Below, piece by piece: positions 36,636-44,390 of a DNA stretch of 64,000 nt (positions within the stretch are counted from its first letter, which is position 1; every line of letters starts with the position of its first letter). The stretch covers positions 1 to 64,000 of the forward strand of contig NZ_JBOCEG010000007.1 of NCBI RefSeq assembly GCF_050586465.1, given 5' to 3'. The notes under the pieces are model-generated. The model was not told where the DNA came from, searched no databases, and saw only the letters and a list, made by a program, of their open reading frames with translations. Both the position numbers and the translations under genes were made by a program. This DNA is from CAJXYS01 sp913063035 (GTDB lineage: Bacteria; Pseudomonadota; Alphaproteobacteria; Rhodobacterales; Rhodobacteraceae).

Positions 36636-37802
36636 TCAGGTGCCTCCCTTTCCCTCCGCCAGGGCCTGCCTGGCGATGATGACTTTCTGCACGTCCGACG
36701 CCCCCTCGTAGATCCGGAGCGCCCGGATCTCGCGGTAGAGCCGTTCCACCACATGCCCGCGCCGCACCCCGTCGCCGCCATGGATCTGGACCGCCGCGTC
36801 GATCACCCGCTGCGCGGCCTCGGTGGCGTAAAGCTTCGCCATCGCCGCCTCGCGGCTCACCCGCGCCGCGCCCATGTCCTTGGTCCAGGCCGCCCGGTAG
36901 ACGAGCAGCGCCGCCGCATCGACCTCGAGCGCCATGTCGGCGAGATGGCCCTGAACCATCTGCAGCTCGAACAGCGGCGCGCCGAAAAGCTCGCGCGCCG
37001 AAGCCCTTGAGAGCGCCTCCTCAAGCGCCCGCCGCGCGAAGCCGAGCGCCGCCGCTCCCACCGTGGCGCGGAAGACGTCGAGCACCGACATCGCGATCCG
37101 GAACCCGTCCCCGGGCGCGCCGATCAGCGCCGCCGCCGGCACCCGGCAGCCATCGAAGCGCAGCCGCCCCAGCGGGTGCGGCGCCACGGTCTCCAGGCGC
37201 TCGGCCACCTCGAGCCCCGGCGTGTCCGCCGGCACCAGGAAGGCCGAGAGCCCCCTGGCGCCCGGGGCTTCGCCCGTGCGGGCGAAAACGGTGTAAAGAT
37301 CGGCGATACCACCGTTGGAAATCCACGTCTTTTCACCGTCGAGCACGTAGCCCTCGCCGTCGCGTGCGGCGCGCGTGGCGATATGCGCCACATCGGAGCC
37401 CGATTGCGGTTCGGTCAGCGCAAAGGCCGCAATCGCGCGCCCGGCCCGCGTCTCCGCCAGCCGGGCCCTCTGCGCCGGGCTTCCGAACAGCGACACCGCC
37501 CCCATGCCCAGCCCCTGCATGGCAAAGGCGAAATCGGCCAGCCCGTCATGGCGCGCCAGCGTCTCCCGGATCAGGCAGAGCGTGCGGACGTCGAGCGGCG
37601 TCTCAGGCGCGGCCGGATCGATCGCGGAATGCGCCAGCCAGCCCTCGGCGCCGAGGCGCGCCACCAGTTCGCGGGAGGTCGCGTCCACGTCGCCGTGGTC
37701 GAGCCCCGACAACGCCGGCCCCGCCCAGGCGTCCAGCGCCTCCGCCAGCGCGCGGTGACGCGGCGCGAAGAAGGGCCAGCCCAGAAAGCTCCGGTCCGCC
37801 AT
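36636..37802 (-). CDS. acyl-CoA dehydrogenase
   Basis: 388-residue FAD-dependent dehydrogenase. The FAD/substrate region FALTEPQSGSDVAHIATRA and TWISNGGIADLYTVFART are family motifs, and the C-terminal LRIYEGASDVQKVIIARQ holds the probable catalytic glutamate. In this cluster it would oxidise the CoA ester after dearomatisation, like the dehydrogenase step of beta-oxidation. The start at 37802 uses AGGGAG, supplied by the second copy of the dispersed repeat. It ends 1 base before the ligase start. Confidence 0.9.
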   Translation of the reverse strand: MADRSFLGWPFFAPRHRALAEALDAWAGPALSGLDHGDVDATSRELVARLGAEGWLAHSAIDPAAPETPLDVRTLCLIRETLARHDGLADFAFAMQGLGMGAVSLFGSPAQRARLAETRAGRAIAAFALTEPQSGSDVAHIATRAARDGEGYVLDGEKTWISNGGIADLYTVFARTGEAPGARGLSAFLVPADTPGLEVAERLETVAPHPLGRLRFDGCRVPAAALIGAPGDGFRIAMSVLDVFRATVGAAALGFARRALEEALSRASARELFGAPLFELQMVQGHLADMALEVDAAALLVYRAAWTKDMGAARVSREAAMAKLYATEAAQRVIDAAVQIHGGDGVRRGHVVERLYREIRALRIYEGASDVQKVIIARQALAEGKGGT

Positions 37803-37811
37803 GTCACGCGC

Positions 37812-37852
37812 CTCCCTGCATCCAAGTGGCCCAAATATCCCCGCCGGAGGCA
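37812..37852 (-). repeat. 41-bp dispersed repeat, copy 2
   Basis: Read on the minus strand it starts TGCCTCCGGCGGGGATATTT and ends AGGGAG, 37 of 41 positions identical to 7773-7813. It occupies the 98-base gap between the enoyl-CoA hydratase and acyl-CoA dehydrogenase genes, 9 bases before the latter's start. It supplies that gene's ribosome-binding site. Confidence 0.8.
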
Positions 37853-37900
37853 CCCGCCGCCGCCAGCGGCGCCGCCGCCCGATATGGCCGCAGCGTCATC

Positions 37901-38710
37901 TCAATCCCCCTCGAAGACCGGTGTCCGCTTTGCCACGAAGGCGTCGTAGGCGCGGCGGAAGTCCTGGGTCTGCATGCAGATCGCCTGCGCCTGCGCCTCG
38001 GCCTCGATCGCCTGGTCCAGCCCCATGTTCCATTCCTGGTTCAGCTGGGTCTTGGTCATCATATGTGCGAAACCCGGACCCTCCGCGATCTGGCGCGCCA
38101 GCCCGAGCGCCGCGGCCTCGAGATCGTCCGGCGCCACGACGCGGTTGTAGAATCCCCAGCGCTCGCCCTCCTCGGCGCTCATCGCGCGCCCGGTATAGAG
38201 CAGCTCCGCCGCGCGTCCCTGGCCGATGAGCCGCGGCAGGATCGCGCACGCCCCCATGTCGCAGCCCGCGAGACCCACGCGCGTGAACAGGAAGGCCGTC
38301 TTCGCCGCGGGCGTCGCCAGCCGCAGGTCCGCGGCCATCGCCATGATCGCGCCGGCACCGGCACAGACCCCGTCGACGGCGGCGATGACCGGCTTGTGGC
38401 AGTTCTGCATGGCCCGGACCAGGTCGCCGGTCATCCGGGTGAAGATCAGGAGCCCCTTCATGTCCATGTCGGTCAGCGGCCCGATGATGTCATGCACGTC
38501 GCCGCCGGAGCTGAAATTGCCGCCGTTCGGCGTGATGACGACCGCGCGGATGTTGTCGTCGTAGCGCAGATCCCGAAACCAGTCGCGGAGTTCCGCGTAA
38601 CTCTCGAAGGTAAAGGGATTCTTTCGCTCCGGCCGGTCATGGCTGATCACCGCGATGCCATCCTCGAACCGGGCCCGGAAATGTGCGGGGCTGTGTTTCG
38701 TCATGTCCAT
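37901..38710 (-). CDS. enoyl-CoA hydratase/isomerase family protein
   Basis: 269-residue crotonase-fold enzyme. The oxyanion-hole segments are GNFSSGGDVHDI and VCAGAGAIMAMAADLRLA. One of the two usual catalytic glutamates appears replaced in the FTRVGLAGCDMGACAILPRLIG segment (Gly-Cys-Asp, where many hydratases have Pro-Glu/Asp). It could act as a hydratase, isomerase or ring-opening hydrolase on the anthraniloyl-CoA-derived ester. ATG 38710 overlaps the MarR stop (TGATG), so translation is coupled. Confidence 0.88.
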   Translation of the reverse strand: MDMTKHSPAHFRARFEDGIAVISHDRPERKNPFTFESYAELRDWFRDLRYDDNIRAVVITPNGGNFSSGGDVHDIIGPLTDMDMKGLLIFTRMTGDLVRAMQNCHKPVIAAVDGVCAGAGAIMAMAADLRLATPAAKTAFLFTRVGLAGCDMGACAILPRLIGQGRAAELLYTGRAMSAEEGERWGFYNRVVAPDDLEAAALGLARQIAEGPGFAHMMTKTQLNQEWNMGLDQAIEAEAQAQAICMQTQDFRRAYDAFVAKRTPVFEGD

Positions 38711-39189
38711 CAGATCTCCTCCGCGACACCGTCCGGATGCGCGATCCGGGCCAGCAGTGCCGTCATTTCCGCCGTCTCGCCGCGGTCGAGCCCGCCGAGC
38801 AGCCGGTCCACCCAGGCCTCGTGTGCCGCGGCCAGGGTCTCGAACCGGGTCCCCCCCGCGGCCGTCAGGCGGACACGGGTCGCCCGGCGGTCGCCCTCGA
38901 CGGCCACGCGTTCCACCATGCCCTCGTCCACCAGCCGGTCCACGATCCCGGTCACATTGCCGTTCGATACTTTCAGAACGCCGGACAACTCGCTCATCTT
39001 CATGCCCTTTTCGGATCTGTGCAGCGCCGCCATCACGTCGAAACGCGGCAGGGTCGAGCCGAACTCGGCGCGCAGCCGCTCGCGCAGTTCGGCCTCCACC
39101 AGGCGCGACACCTTCAGGATCCGCAGCCAGAGCCGCAGGCGCCCCTTCGAGGGTGCGTCGGCCGGTGCCGGTCGCATCTCCGCGGTCAT
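38710..39189 (-). CDS. MarR-family transcriptional regulator
   Basis: 159-residue winged-helix protein. The DNA-binding part is MKMSELSGVLKVSNGNVTGIVDRLVDEGMVERVAVEGDRRATRVRLT-like sequence at about residues 62-110, with the wing DRRATRVRLT. MarR proteins inside aromatic-CoA clusters usually bind the CoA thioester as inducer (for example HcaR, CouR, BadR), so 2-aminobenzoyl-CoA is a sensible guess. The gene lies inside the operon it probably controls, coupled by overlaps at both ends. The AT-rich dyad before abmA (42303-42315) is a candidate operator. Confidence 0.92.
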   Translation of the reverse strand: MTAEMRPAPADAPSKGRLRLWLRILKVSRLVEAELRERLRAEFGSTLPRFDVMAALHRSEKGMKMSELSGVLKVSNGNVTGIVDRLVDEGMVERVAVEGDRRATRVRLTAAGGTRFETLAAAHEAWVDRLLGGLDRGETAEMTALLARIAHPDGVAEEI

Positions 39190-39944
39190 GTCTCGCCTCC
39201 CGAAATGGCGATGGCCTGCCCGTTCACCGACCGCGCCCCGTCCGAGCAGAGCCACAGCACCGCCTCGGCGATCTCGTCCGGGGCGATGAACCGGCGCTGG
39301 GGATTGTCGGCGACCAGGGCCTTTTCCGCCTCTCCGCGGCTGCGCCCGGTCGTGGCCATGATCGTCTCGATCGACCGCTCCAGAAGCGGCGTGTCGGTGA
39401 ATCCCGGGCAGAGGGCATTCACGGTGATCCCGGTGCGCGCCAGTTCCTGCGACAGCGCCCGGGTCAGCCCGACGGCCGCATGCTTGGCCGCGACATAGCC
39501 GCTGACATAGGGATATCCCCTGAGCCCGGCCATCGAGGCCACGGCGATCATCCGGCCCCAGCCGGCCTCGGTCATGGCCGGCAGACCGGCCTGCCAGAGA
39601 TTGAACACCCCGGTCAGGTTGACCTCCATCATCGCCCGCAGGTCCCCGGCGGTAATCTTCGCGAAGGGCTTGCTGTCGGCGGCACCGGCATTCGCCACGA
39701 GGATCGTTGCCGGGCCGAAGCGCCGCGCGGCGGCCTCGAGCATGGCGGCGACGGCATCCGGATCGGTCACGTCGCAGGGGATGCCGGCGATCTCGTCATG
39801 GGCGGCGGCGATCTCGTCGAGCGGCGCCGCGCGGCGCCCGGTCACGGTCACCCGCGCCCCGGCGCCGACCAGCGCCCGCGCGATGGCCGCGCCGACGCCC
39901 GTGCCCCCGCCGGTGACGACGGCGTGATGCCCCGCGACGCTCAT
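39186..39944 (-). CDS. SDR-family oxidoreductase (3-hydroxyacyl-CoA dehydrogenase-like)
   Basis: 252-residue short-chain dehydrogenase. The NAD(P) loop is TGGGTGVGAAIA, the structural motif NAGAAD, and the catalytic serine/Tyr-x-x-x-Lys appears as ASMAG and YPYVSGYVAAKHA. It would oxidise a hydroxyl group formed by the hydratase step. It overlaps abmA upstream and the MarR gene downstream by 4 bases each. Confidence 0.9.
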   Translation of the reverse strand: MSVAGHHAVVTGGGTGVGAAIARALVGAGARVTVTGRRAAPLDEIAAAHDEIAGIPCDVTDPDAVAAMLEAAARRFGPATILVANAGAADSKPFAKITAGDLRAMMEVNLTGVFNLWQAGLPAMTEAGWGRMIAVASMAGLRGYPYVSGYVAAKHAAVGLTRALSQELARTGITVNALCPGFTDTPLLERSIETIMATTGRSRGEAEKALVADNPQRRFIAPDEIAEAVLWLCSDGARSVNGQAIAISGGET

Positions 39945-42238
39945 ACCTTCAGCACCTGTGTCTCGGCCTCGCGGTCCGCCAGCCGCCAGAGCTGGTCACG
40001 CCCGGCGAGATAGGGATCCGGCCAGCTTGCATGCCGGTCGCCGATGGCCGCCCCGGCATGAAGCGTCCAGTAGGGATCGGCCAGGTGCGGGCGCGCAAGG
40101 CAGACGAGATCCGCGCGCCCGGCCATCAGGATCGAGTTGACGTGATCGGCCTCGTAGATGTTGCCGACCGCCATGGTGGCGAGCCCCGCCTCGTTCCGGA
40201 TCCGGTCGGAGAAGGGCGTCTGGAACATCCGCCCGTAGACCGGCCGGGCCTCGATCGAGGTCTGGCCGGCGGACACGTCGATGACATCGGCCCCCGCCGC
40301 GTGGAACATCCGCGCGATTTCCACGGCGTCTTGTGGCGTTACGCCATGATCTTCAACCCAGTCATTGGCCGAGATCCGCACCGATATCGGCCGGTCCGCG
40401 GGCCAGGCCGCGCGCATCGCGGCGAACACCTCCAGCGGGTAGCGCATCCGGTTTTCGAGGCTGCCACCATAGGCGTCGCCGCGGATGTTGGAGAGCGGCG
40501 AGATGAAGGACGAGATCAGGTAGCCATGGGCCGCGTGCAACTCGATCATGTCGAACCCGGCGCGCGCCGCCATCTCAACGGAGGTGACGAACTCGTCGCG
40601 CACCCGGTCCATGTCGGCGCGATCCATTTCCCTCGGCACGGCGTTGCGCGGCGACCAGGGAATCGGGGACGCCGACAGGATCGACCAGTTTCCGTCCGCG
40701 AGCGGCGCGTCCATCTCCTCCCAGCCCAGCTGGGTGGACCCCTTGCGCCCCGAATGGCCGATCTGGCAGCAGATCTTCGCGTCGCTCTCGGCATGGACGA
40801 AATCGACGATCCGGCGCCAGGCCTGCTCCTGCGCGGGGTCGTAGAGCCCGGGACAGCCCGGCGTGATCCGTCCCTGGGGGCTGACGCAGGTCATTTCCGT
40901 GTAGACGAGTCCCGCGCCCCCCTTGGCGCGTTCGCCCAGATGCACGAGGTGCCAGTCGGTCGGGCAGCCGTCGACCGCCTTGTACTGCGCCATGGGCGAG
41001 ACCACGACGCGGTTCTTCAGCACCATTCCGCGCAGCTCGTAGGGGGCGAACATCGGCGCGCGCAGCGGCGCGGCCGCCGGCTGGCCGGCGCGGGTCTGGA
41101 ACCAGCGCTCCGCGCCTTCCAGCCAGTCGGGATCACGCAGGCGCAGGTTCTCGTGGCTGATCCGCTGGCTGCGGGTCAGGAGCGAGTAGTTGAACTGCAC
41201 GATGTCGAGATCGAGGTAGCGCTCCACCTCCTCGAACCATTCAAGCGAGTTGCGCGCCGCAGATTGCAGGCGCAGCACCTCGAGCCGGCGCTCGTCCTGG
41301 TACTTGGCGAAGGCGGCGTCGCGGTCGGGCTCACTGTGCAGGTAATCGGCCAGCGCGATCGCGCTCTCGACCGCGAGCTTGGTGCCCGAGCCGATCGAGA
41401 AATGCGCCGTCGCCGCCGCGTCGCCCATCAGCACGATGTTCTGGTGATACCATTTCTCGCAGAGGACGCGGGGGAAGTTGAGCCAGGCCGAACCCCGGAT
41501 ATGGCGGGCGTTCGACATCAGCCGATGCCCGCCCAGGTGATCCTTGAAGATCCGCTCGCAGGCGGCGATCGACTCGTCCTGGCTCATCGCGCCGAAGCCG
41601 AAGGCCTCCCAGGTCTGCTCGGAGCACTCGACGATGAAGGTCGCCGTGTCGTCGTCGAACTGGTAGGCGTGGGCCCAGACCCAGCCATGGTCCGTCTTCT
41701 CGAAGATGAAGGTGAAGGCGTCGTCGAATTTCTGGTGCGTGCCGAGCCAGACGAACTTGCATTTCCGCGTCTCGATATCGGGGCGGAAGGTATCGGCGTA
41801 GTCCTTCCGGGTCCGGGAGTTGAGCCCGTCGGCGGCCACCACCAGGTCGTAGTCCCGCGCATAGGCCGCGGCGCTCTCGACCTCGGTCTCGAAGCGCAGC
41901 TCGATGCCCAGCTCGCGGGCGCGCTGCTGCAACAGGATCAGCAGCTGCTTGCGCCCGATGCCGCAGAAACCGTGACCGGTGGAGGTCACTCGCTCCTGCC
42001 CGCGGATCACGGCGATATCGTCCCAATAGGCAAAATGGGCGCGGATCTCCTCGGCGCTGACGGGATCGTTGGCGGCCAGGTTGTCGAGCGTCTCATCCGA
42101 GAGGACGACCCCCCAGCCGAAGGTGTCGTCGGGCCTGTTGCGTTCGATCACGGTGATCTCGTGCGCGGGATCGCGCAGCTTCATCGAGATCGCGAAGTAA
42201 AGCCCGGCGGGACCACCGCCAAGACAGGCCACTCTCAT
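39941..42238 (-). CDS. fused 2-aminobenzoyl-CoA monooxygenase/reductase-type flavoprotein
   Basis: 765-residue two-domain flavoenzyme. The N-terminal part (about 1-375) is a salicylate-hydroxylase-type FAD monooxygenase with ACLGGGPAGLYFAISM and the second FAD motif GDAAATAHFSIGSGTKLA. The C-terminal part (about 395-765) is an Old Yellow Enzyme-type FMN reductase, with HAAHGYLISSFISPLSN and RGDAYGGSLENRMRYPLE. This fusion matches the 2-aminobenzoyl-CoA monooxygenase/reductase of Azoarcus evansii and the related salicylyl-CoA 5-hydroxylase. It would hydroxylate and then reduce the ring, removing aromaticity without ring cleavage. It is first in the operon; the start at 42238 has GGGAGG upstream. 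Confidence 0.93.
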   Translation of the reverse strand: MRVACLGGGPAGLYFAISMKLRDPAHEITVIERNRPDDTFGWGVVLSDETLDNLAANDPVSAEEIRAHFAYWDDIAVIRGQERVTSTGHGFCGIGRKQLLILLQQRARELGIELRFETEVESAAAYARDYDLVVAADGLNSRTRKDYADTFRPDIETRKCKFVWLGTHQKFDDAFTFIFEKTDHGWVWAHAYQFDDDTATFIVECSEQTWEAFGFGAMSQDESIAACERIFKDHLGGHRLMSNARHIRGSAWLNFPRVLCEKWYHQNIVLMGDAAATAHFSIGSGTKLAVESAIALADYLHSEPDRDAAFAKYQDERRLEVLRLQSAARNSLEWFEEVERYLDLDIVQFNYSLLTRSQRISHENLRLRDPDWLEGAERWFQTRAGQPAAAPLRAPMFAPYELRGMVLKNRVVVSPMAQYKAVDGCPTDWHLVHLGERAKGGAGLVYTEMTCVSPQGRITPGCPGLYDPAQEQAWRRIVDFVHAESDAKICCQIGHSGRKGSTQLGWEEMDAPLADGNWSILSASPIPWSPRNAVPREMDRADMDRVRDEFVTSVEMAARAGFDMIELHAAHGYLISSFISPLSNIRGDAYGGSLENRMRYPLEVFAAMRAAWPADRPISVRISANDWVEDHGVTPQDAVEIARMFHAAGADVIDVSAGQTSIEARPVYGRMFQTPFSDRIRNEAGLATMAVGNIYEADHVNSILMAGRADLVCLARPHLADPYWTLHAGAAIGDRHASWPDPYLAGRDQLWRLADREAETQVLKV

Positions 42239-42302
42239 GCTGATCCTCCCCGGCATGCTTGCCCGGATCGAGGCTAGGCCGACTCACGGCACCTTTTCAA
42301 GC

Positions 42303-42315
42303 ATGAATATTTCAT
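42303..42315. promoter_or_regulatory. AT-rich dyad, candidate MarR operator
   Basis: ATGAA-TAT-TTCAT is a perfect 5+5 inverted repeat in an AT-rich island (about 42295-42330). It lies in the 160-bp divergent promoter region between the AbmA-type gene and the formamidase-like hydrolase. Its size and AT content suit a MarR dimer, which could then control both directions. Confidence 0.5.
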
Positions 42316-42398
42316 CCCTAAAATAAATGTCCCGGGGCTTGTTGCCGCCGGCGACAGCGGGCAGTCTGCATCAACCGCCCGCAACAGGGAAACCCGAG

Positions 42399-43211
42399 AT
42401 GATCAGCGACTGGGACGATGCCTACGCGAATGCCGACCACATTCCCGGTGCGGCCGACTATCCGGATCGCTGGGCAAAGGCCGCCGCGGCCTTCCGCGCC
42501 GCCCACCGGCGCGCCGAGCTCGACATCGCCTATGGCGACGGGGCGCGCCGGCGGCTCGACCTGTTCCATCCGGACGGCACGGCGCGCGGGCTCGCGGTCT
42601 TCGTGCATGGCGGCTACTGGAAGGCGTTCGACAAGTCGCGCTGGTCGCACCTGGCGGCCGGGGCGGTGGCCCGGGGCTGGGCGGTCTGCCTGCCCTCCTA
42701 CACCCTTGCCCCCGACGCCCGCATCGCCGAGATCACGGCCGATATCGGCGATGCCATCGCCTGTGCCGCGGCGCGCGTGGCCGGACCGATACGGCTCGCG
42801 GGGCATTCCGCGGGCGGGCATCTCGTCAGCCGCATGGTCTGCACCGACTCCCCCCTGCCCGAGCCCGTGCAGCAGCGCGTCGCGCATGTGCTCTCGATCA
42901 GCGGGGTCCATGACCTGCGCCCCCTCCTGCGCACGGCGATGAACGCGACGCTGCGCATGGATGCCGAGGAAGCCCGCAGCGAAAGCCCGGCCTTGCTGGT
43001 GCCGCGCACGGGCACCCGGCTGACGGCCTGGGTCGGCGCCGACGAACGCCCCGAGTTCCTGCGCCAGAACGACCTGCTGGCCAATATCTGGACCGGGCTC
43101 GGGGCCGATACCTGGGCCGTGCATGATGTCGGTCGGCACCATTTCGACGTGATCGCGGGGCTCGAACAGGACGGCGCGGCGCTGACCGGCGCGTTTCTCG
43201 GCGACGACTAG
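42399..43211 (+). CDS. alpha/beta hydrolase, candidate kynurenine formamidase
   Basis: 270-residue soluble alpha/beta hydrolase. The oxyanion motif is HGGYWK at about residue 75, as in the BNA7/AFMID-type arylformamidases; the nucleophile elbow is GHSAGGHL near 140, with a late D and H (VGRHHFDVI) completing the triad. It is divergent from the AbmA-type gene across a shared promoter. Kynurenine formamidase is the one step from tryptophan to anthranilate not otherwise encoded here; no metal-dependent KynB is seen. The assignment rests on this motif and context. General carboxylesterase is the alternative. It ends in a CTAG overlap with ackA. Confidence 0.8.
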   Translation: MISDWDDAYANADHIPGAADYPDRWAKAAAAFRAAHRRAELDIAYGDGARRRLDLFHPDGTARGLAVFVHGGYWKAFDKSRWSHLAAGAVARGWAVCLPSYTLAPDARIAEITADIGDAIACAAARVAGPIRLAGHSAGGHLVSRMVCTDSPLPEPVQQRVAHVLSISGVHDLRPLLRTAMNATLRMDAEEARSESPALLVPRTGTRLTAWVGADERPEFLRQNDLLANIWTGLGADTWAVHDVGRHHFDVIAGLEQDGAALTGAFLGDD

Positions 43212-44389
43212 CCCGGCCGCGCCAGCATCTCGGCGGCGTGCCGCGCGATCATCGCCTCCTCGTCGGTGGGGATCACCCGCACCCGGACCCGGCTGTCATC
43301 GGTCGAGACCAGGCCCGGCGCGGCGGCGTTCCGCGTCTCGTCCAGCACCAGGCCCAGCCAATCCATCCCCTCGCAGATGCGAGTCCGGACACGGGCCGCG
43401 TTCTCTCCGATCCCGCCGGTGAAGACCAGCGTGTCCAGCCCGCCGAGGATCGCCGCCATCGCGCCCAGCTCGCGCCGGACGCGGTGGGTGAAATAGGCGA
43501 TGGCGCGGTGCGCCTCGGGATCTTGCGCGCTTTCCAGCGTCCGCATGTCGTGGCTGAGGCCAGAGAGCCCCTTGAGACCCGACTCGCGATAAAGCAGCGT
43601 TTCGATCTCGGCCACCGTCATGGCCTTCTCGGCCATGAGGTAGAGCACCACCCCAGGGTCGAGCTGGCCGCAGCGCGTTCCCATCGGCAACCCGTCAAGC
43701 GCCGTGAAGCCCATGGTGGAGCCGACGCTGCGCCCGCCCTTGAGCGCGCACATCGACGCCCCGTTGCCGAGATGCGCGATCACCACGCGGCCGGCGGCCT
43801 CTCCCGGGGCGATCGCGGCCAGCTTGCCCGCGACGTACTCATAGGACAGCCCGTGAAAGCCGTAGCGGCGGACCCCGGCGTCGTAGAACCGTTGCGGCAA
43901 GGCGTAGGTGTCGGCCACCCAGGGGTGGCTGCGATGGAAGGCGGTATCGAAACAGGCGATCTGCACCGCCTCCGGGAACGCCGCGCGGGCCGCGCGCACG
44001 CCGGCCAGGTTATGCGGCTGGTGCAGCGGCGCGAGCGGCACCAGCCGGTCGAGCGCGGCGATGGCGGCCGCGTCCAGCACCAGCGGCGCGGCGTGGTCCG
44101 GGCCGCCATGGACCACGCGGTGCCCGACCGCCCCGATCCGCGCGTCCGGCGCCGCGTCGTCGAGCAGCGCGAGGATCACCGAAAGCGCTGTGCCGTGATC
44201 GCGCGCATCCGCGGCCGAGAGATCCCGCGCGGCGATCTCCCTGCGGCCCGCGCGGGCCTCCAGCCGGGGCTGCGCCCCCAGCCCCTCGACCTGTCCGCGC
44301 AGCCGCTCCGCCGGGCCGTCGGCGTCCCGGGCGAAAAGCGCGAACTTGATCGAGGACGACCCGACGTTGAGCGTCAGGATATGGTCCAT
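43208..44389 (-). CDS. ackA: acetate kinase
   Basis: Interconverts acetyl-phosphate + ADP and acetate + ATP. The product is 393 residues. ILTLNVGSSSIKFALF is the N-terminal phosphate-binding motif, VVIAHLGNGASM and FTGGIGENAARVRTRI the family motifs. It follows the MaoC/phosphate acyltransferase gene by 1 base, forming a substrate-level phosphorylation pair. It could equally act on propionate or butyrate, given the hybrid partner. The stop is shared with the convergent hydrolase through CTAG. Confidence 0.95.
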   Translation of the reverse strand: MDHILTLNVGSSSIKFALFARDADGPAERLRGQVEGLGAQPRLEARAGRREIAARDLSAADARDHGTALSVILALLDDAAPDARIGAVGHRVVHGGPDHAAPLVLDAAAIAALDRLVPLAPLHQPHNLAGVRAARAAFPEAVQIACFDTAFHRSHPWVADTYALPQRFYDAGVRRYGFHGLSYEYVAGKLAAIAPGEAAGRVVIAHLGNGASMCALKGGRSVGSTMGFTALDGLPMGTRCGQLDPGVVLYLMAEKAMTVAEIETLLYRESGLKGLSGLSHDMRTLESAQDPEAHRAIAYFTHRVRRELGAMAAILGGLDTLVFTGGIGENAARVRTRICEGMDWLGLVLDETRNAAAPGLVSTDDSRVRVRVIPTDEEAMIARHAAEMLARPG

Positions 44390-44390
44390 G

